NCBI GenBank assembly: GCA_964578935.1
Contig: CAZOEW010000178.1
Coordinates: forward strand, 1-7,422
Direction of reading: 5' to 3'
DNA length: 7,422 bases
Source: JAQYVL01 sp964578935
Lineage (GTDB): Bacteria; Desulfobacterota; Desulfobacteria; Desulfobacterales; SURF-7
A model generated the notes under the pieces. The model was not told the origin of the DNA, made no database searches, and saw only the letters and a list, made by a program, of their open reading frames with translations. Of this stretch, positions 4,869-7,422 are shown piece by piece. How positions within the stretch are numbered: the stretch's first letter is position 1; each line of letters starts with the position of its first letter. Made by a program: the position numbers and the translations under genes.

Positions 4869-7007
4869 TTATTTTTTGACAAGCTGCTTGATATGGCTGA
4901 AGAACTGATCGGAATACTGCGTGTTCAGAATCCACAGGTAATACTCTTTCTCAATGGCAATGGACTGCTGAATCGCGTATTCGTAAGGAAAAAGAAGTAC
5001 GGGGATTTCGCTGCGCCCGACTTTCGCAAGAATCCGGGAAAGCGCGGAATACAGAATTTCCTGGGGAAGGTATTCCTGGTCCGGAACAAAAACCTTGATG
5101 CAGCTTGTCATGTTTGATAACGTAAGGCCGATGTCCGATACATTGATGAGGATTACAGCCTTGAGCACATCCGCCTTTCTCAGCGACAGCAGATATTTTC
5201 CCCTCGTTAAGCCCAGTTTTTGATATTCTTCGGAGAGTCCGCGGCCTTGATTCCTGTCAGGCAGCAGGTCGAGCGCCTCAAGCATGAGGCCTTTTGATCC
5301 GATATGGTATGAGTTTTTCAGTTCCATCAGGTCCTGAGGAAGCGTTTTGGTCAGCCGCCATGGCTCGGAGAGACGCTTCATGTCCGCGTAGGATTCCCGG
5401 TATCGAAAATACCCGAATGAATCCAGGGAGCAGCCTTTTGGATCATTTATTTTAGAGGCAGCGCCCTTGAAAACCAGATCACTGAACTTGTTGCCTTTAT
5501 CAAAATAGTTCATCACAAAATCCATATGGATAGAAGAGAATCTGTGAGAATCATGTATAAACTGTGCAATTCGGTTCAGTACCCCCAGCCGTGCTTCGAT
5601 GATAGGCGATCCAGCGGCTTCATGATGAATAAGCCATGAATTTTCATAGAAGCGCACCATGGCCATGTGCCCTTTTATGGTATCATTGGTCTGGTATATA
5701 AAATGTCTGGCTAGATCCGGATTGCAGTCGTATAACTTTTTATAGGTGTTTTTGATGTTTTCTTTATCCGCTTTCAGGACTGCGTATTCCGCCGGCTTGA
5801 TGCTTCCTGCTTTAAAAAAGAAATCCCATGAAGCATCGATATCGATCTTGTTGTCAATATAGGAATTTTTGTTCTCGGCCTGACTGAGAATGGCCAGAAG
5901 TTTCATGTGATCCAGCGGGGATATGTCGATGATTGCAATTCCGCATTTTACGAGGTTGCCCGTATTGTTTTTCCCGGAAAGTTTTCGGTATACAACCTGC
6001 GCTCTGCATGTAAGCGTGAGGCCGCCTGCAAAACCCACTTGAAGTTTCGGTATGATCATGCCGGGTAAAAGAGCCGCGCTTTCCTCTGCTTCTTCTACGG
6101 CAACCCCTGAACCGGAAATGTCCAGGACTTTTCGGTTGAACATCTTTCCGGTAAATGGGTGCTGAAAGATGATATCCGGTGTGGGGATAAGCGCCAGCCG
6201 TGAGCTGCGGTATTCACTGGGTTTGAATTTTTGAATCTGATGCGTTATCGGTTCGAAAATGTATGTTTTGGCTTTGGGGCCGCCATTCTGTCTTAATATT
6301 CTGCATTCACTGGAATAGAGGGATTCACCTGCAGAAGAAAAGATCAGGTTGATCCGGGCATCGGGATTGATGCCCGCGGAGGAATGCTGACCGTTGATTT
6401 CACTCACGACCTTGAAGGTCAGGGGATTGAAGTCCGACAGGGTTCCATTAAAAAATGTGCCGTTTTGAAACATCTGAACGTCTATGCCTGTACAGGCGTG
6501 CCTTTTGACCTTTCGTTTCCCGATTTCCGAATAGGTGTTCGGGAGGGCAAAGCTGATGCCATGCATGTCGATGTCGATCAGTTCAGGATTGACAAGGAGA
6601 AGATTGTTGCCGTCGTTTATGAGAAGACTCTGAAAGGTATACGATTTGATGATCTGCTGGATTCCGGTCTTGTTTGCCCAAACACAGTCCAGCCTGCTTC
6701 CGTGGCACATTCGCGTATATACACTGCGGGCAATGGAGCGGTTGAATTTTTTATGTCTGAAACCGGCGCGTATCGTACCGTCCTGGAAGTTGATCAGGTT
6801 GAGAATGTCGACCAATTGCTCCCGGCTTCCGACATTTCTGCGGCCGATCCTGCTCTCCTTCGGGGATGATTTGATCATATGAAATGGTTTTTCTTGAACA
6901 CTCTTTTTTTTATAATTTCCACCATTGATCGGCCGATAAATGATATGCTTTCTGCCGGCAGCTTCCATTTCCGAACCATCATCTTGTTTCAGTTCATTCG
7001 TGTTCAT
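4869..7007 (-). CDS. Tandem PilZ-domain protein with acyltransferase-like C-terminus
   Basis: The protein has 712 residues from the ATG at 7007, preceded by ACAGG at about seven bases. An upstream in-frame TTG at 7052 is rejected because it lies between the promoter hexamers. Residues 1-110 are basic and unrecognised. Residues about 115-255 look like a YcgR-type N domain plus first PilZ domain, with R165-K-V-K-R169 (RxxxR) but a degenerate second motif (S-D-F-N-P-L-T). Residues about 266-375 are a second PilZ domain with D296-I-S-G-S-G301 (DxSxxG), but Y-R-S-S-R in place of RxxxR. Residues about 400-712 match no family I can name with confidence. The strand pair around G-H-M-A-M-V-R-F-Y-E-N-S-W and following helix hint at a GNAT/FemX-like acyltransferase fold. 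There are no membrane segments, so it is cytosolic. A cyclic-di-GMP-responsive role is inferred. It is convergent with, and apparently unrelated to, the acyl-CoA operon. Confidence 0.75.
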   Translation of the reverse strand: MNTNELKQDDGSEMEAAGRKHIIYRPINGGNYKKKSVQEKPFHMIKSSPKESRIGRRNVGSREQLVDILNLINFQDGTIRAGFRHKKFNRSIARSVYTRMCHGSRLDCVWANKTGIQQIIKSYTFQSLLINDGNNLLLVNPELIDIDMHGISFALPNTYSEIGKRKVKRHACTGIDVQMFQNGTFFNGTLSDFNPLTFKVVSEINGQHSSAGINPDARINLIFSSAGESLYSSECRILRQNGGPKAKTYIFEPITHQIQKFKPSEYRSSRLALIPTPDIIFQHPFTGKMFNRKVLDISGSGVAVEEAEESAALLPGMIIPKLQVGFAGGLTLTCRAQVVYRKLSGKNNTGNLVKCGIAIIDISPLDHMKLLAILSQAENKNSYIDNKIDIDASWDFFFKAGSIKPAEYAVLKADKENIKNTYKKLYDCNPDLARHFIYQTNDTIKGHMAMVRFYENSWLIHHEAAGSPIIEARLGVLNRIAQFIHDSHRFSSIHMDFVMNYFDKGNKFSDLVFKGAASKINDPKGCSLDSFGYFRYRESYADMKRLSEPWRLTKTLPQDLMELKNSYHIGSKGLMLEALDLLPDRNQGRGLSEEYQKLGLTRGKYLLSLRKADVLKAVILINVSDIGLTLSNMTSCIKVFVPDQEYLPQEILYSALSRILAKVGRSEIPVLLFPYEYAIQQSIAIEKEYYLWILNTQYSDQFFSHIKQLVKK

Positions 7008-7033
7008 AGATAACCTGTTAATTTCATTGCAAT

Positions 7034-7062
7034 AAGATATTCCATTTTGCAAGCGATGTCAA
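7034..7062 (-). promoter_or_regulatory. Sigma70-type promoter of the PilZ gene
   Basis: Read on the minus strand, TTGACA (plus 7057-7062) is followed after exactly 17 bases by TATCTT (plus 7034-7039). Transcription would begin near 7027, giving a leader of about 20 bases before ATG 7007 with ACAGG in between. The -35 is perfect, the -10 matches four of six and the spacing is optimal. This suggests constitutive housekeeping expression, and it makes the TTG at 7052 unusable as a start. Confidence 0.65.
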
Positions 7063-7138
7063 TGGTTATAGCAATTAACATGCCATCTGCCCTGAAAACG
7101 AATGAATGTATTATTAATTGAATAAGTTACCTGTCCTG

Positions 7139-7162
7139 AAAAAGCCGGTTATTCATTCCGGC
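7139..7162 (-). terminator. Weak leftward intrinsic terminator-like hairpin
   Basis: On the minus strand GCCGG (plus 7158-7162) pairs with CCGGC (plus 7144-7148) across a nine-base loop and is followed directly by five T residues (plus 7139-7143). The stem is only five base pairs and the T-run short, so termination would be modest. It would insulate the PilZ promoter at 7034-7062 from leftward transcription entering from beyond the window. No minus-strand gene is visible immediately upstream of it. Confidence 0.35.
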
Positions 7163-7206
7163 AAACCGCAAAGGCAGCGGCATTAGGAACAAAAGGTAAG
7201 TTTATT

Positions 7207-7221
7207 GTGAAATAGTTTCAC
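7207..7221. repeat. Inverted repeat GTGAAA-TAG-TTTCAC
   Basis: Two perfect six-base arms flank a three-base spacer. The form suits either a small protein-binding site or a short hairpin. It lies about 150 bases upstream of the PilZ promoter, so a direct regulatory role there is uncertain. Confidence 0.4.
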
Positions 7222-7255
7222 TAGCTTTTCTCATATCACAAGCTGCCGAAAGCGG

Positions 7256-7293
7256 CCTGAAATTTAAATCACAACTATCGAAATTCTTTCAGG
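7256..7293. repeat. Inverted repeat CCTGAAA / TTTCAGG
   Basis: Perfect seven-base arms at 7256-7262 and 7287-7293 flank 24 AT-rich bases. The same CCTGAAA word occurs as direct copies at 7091-7097 and 7135-7141. The function is unknown; the arms could be chance in AT-rich DNA or part of a small mobile repeat. Confidence 0.35.
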
Positions 7294-7346
7294 TGTATTA
7301 AACAAAAAAGATGCTCATGCAGAGATGCGAAGTTAATTTTTTCGTT

Positions 7347-7379
7347 TTTCTCTGCGCCTTGGCGTCTCTGCGCGAGAAA
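7347..7379. repeat. Probable dispersed intergenic repeat with imperfect stem
   Basis: The stretch has the internally repetitive CTCTGCG...GGCGTCTCTGCG character of intergenic repeats that I recall seeing in many unrelated bacterial genomes. It can fold: TTTCTC (7347-7352) pairs with GAGAAA (7374-7379), then after one bulged T, GCGC (7354-7357) pairs with GCGC (7370-7373), leaving a 12-base loop. CTTTGTATTCTTTGTGAGA at 7382-7400 continues the same theme, so the element probably extends to about 7400. Copy number cannot be judged from one window. Confidence 0.55.
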
Positions 7380-7422
7380 GTCTTTGTATTCTTTGTGAGA
7401 TTTGAAAAGAAAATTTACTTCT

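Larger units (their letters stand above)
7063..7422. other. Gene-free right flank with small repeats
   Basis: No reading frame here looks like a gene on either strand. The stretch is AT-rich and holds the separate elements listed at 7139-7162, 7207-7221, 7256-7293 and 7347-7379. There is also a short hairpin GCCG-AAAG-CGGC at 7245-7256. CCTGAAA occurs as a direct copy at 7091, 7135 and 7256 and inverted at 7287. I see no tRNA, transposase remnant or CRISPR-like regular spacing. Confidence 0.6.

Noticed and set aside
6384..6869. A 161-codon plus-strand open frame opposite the PilZ gene
   Set aside because: It lies wholly antisense to the first PilZ region, whose YcgR-like features and motifs make sense on the minus strand. 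No ribosome binding site or recognisable domain supports the plus-strand frame.
7063..7422. CRISPR array or transposon end in the right flank
   Set aside because: The repeats are few, short and irregularly spaced. There is no transposase remnant and there are no paired terminal inverted repeats with target duplication.

Overview
The window holds a five-gene plus-strand cluster (249-4856) and, tail to tail with it, one large minus-strand gene (4869-7007). About 400 bases of gene-free, repeat-bearing DNA follow to the right end. No 16S gene, tRNA gene or other taxonomic marker is present. The moderate GC content, strong AGGAGG-type ribosome binding sites, an acyl-CoA catabolic cluster, a long PilZ signalling protein and a 'CTCTGCGCCTTGGCGTCTCTGCG'-like intergenic repeat would fit a Desulfobacterota-type (Desulfobacterales-like) anaerobe. 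That placement is inference only.

Plus-strand cluster, left to right: histidine phosphatase-family protein (249-959), acyl-CoA dehydrogenase (1023-2237), TetR-family regulator (2260-2952), aminoglycoside-phosphotransferase-fold kinase (2965-4032) and SDR oxidoreductase (4098-4856). Gaps are 12-65 bases with no convincing internal terminator, so it reads as one operon. A perfect 18-bp palindrome (164-181) sits just upstream of a TTGACA -35 box and is the best candidate operator for the TetR protein.

The most interesting reading concerns the kinase and the dehydrogenase. They look like the two halves of animal ACAD11 (kinase plus ACAD), encoded as separate genes. The dehydrogenase carries Asp instead of Glu at the usual catalytic-base position (Y-D-G-A-D-E-V-H). 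In ACAD10/ACAD11 and in the bacterial levulinate pathway (LvaA kinase, LvaC dehydrogenase, LvaD SDR), such pairs phosphorylate the hydroxyl of a 4-hydroxyacyl-CoA and then eliminate the phosphate, feeding the product to beta-oxidation. An SDR that could interconvert oxo- and hydroxyacyl-CoA completes the set. The cluster also has a phosphatase-family gene, whereas ACAD10 has a HAD-type phosphatase-like domain. The predicted role is catabolism of hydroxy- or oxo-acyl-CoAs by a phosphorylation/elimination route. No LvaB-like small subunit or CoA ligase is in the window.

The minus-strand gene encodes a protein of about 712 residues. It has a YcgR-like N-terminal/first PilZ region, a second PilZ domain and a roughly 300-residue C-terminal region that may have an acyltransferase (GNAT-like) fold. 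The PilZ signature appears split: RxxxR only in the first domain and DxSxxG only in the second. A good sigma70-type promoter (TTGACA-17-TATCTT) lies just upstream and decides its start codon. The right flank (7063-7422) holds several small inverted repeats, a weak leftward terminator-like hairpin and the probable dispersed repeat.
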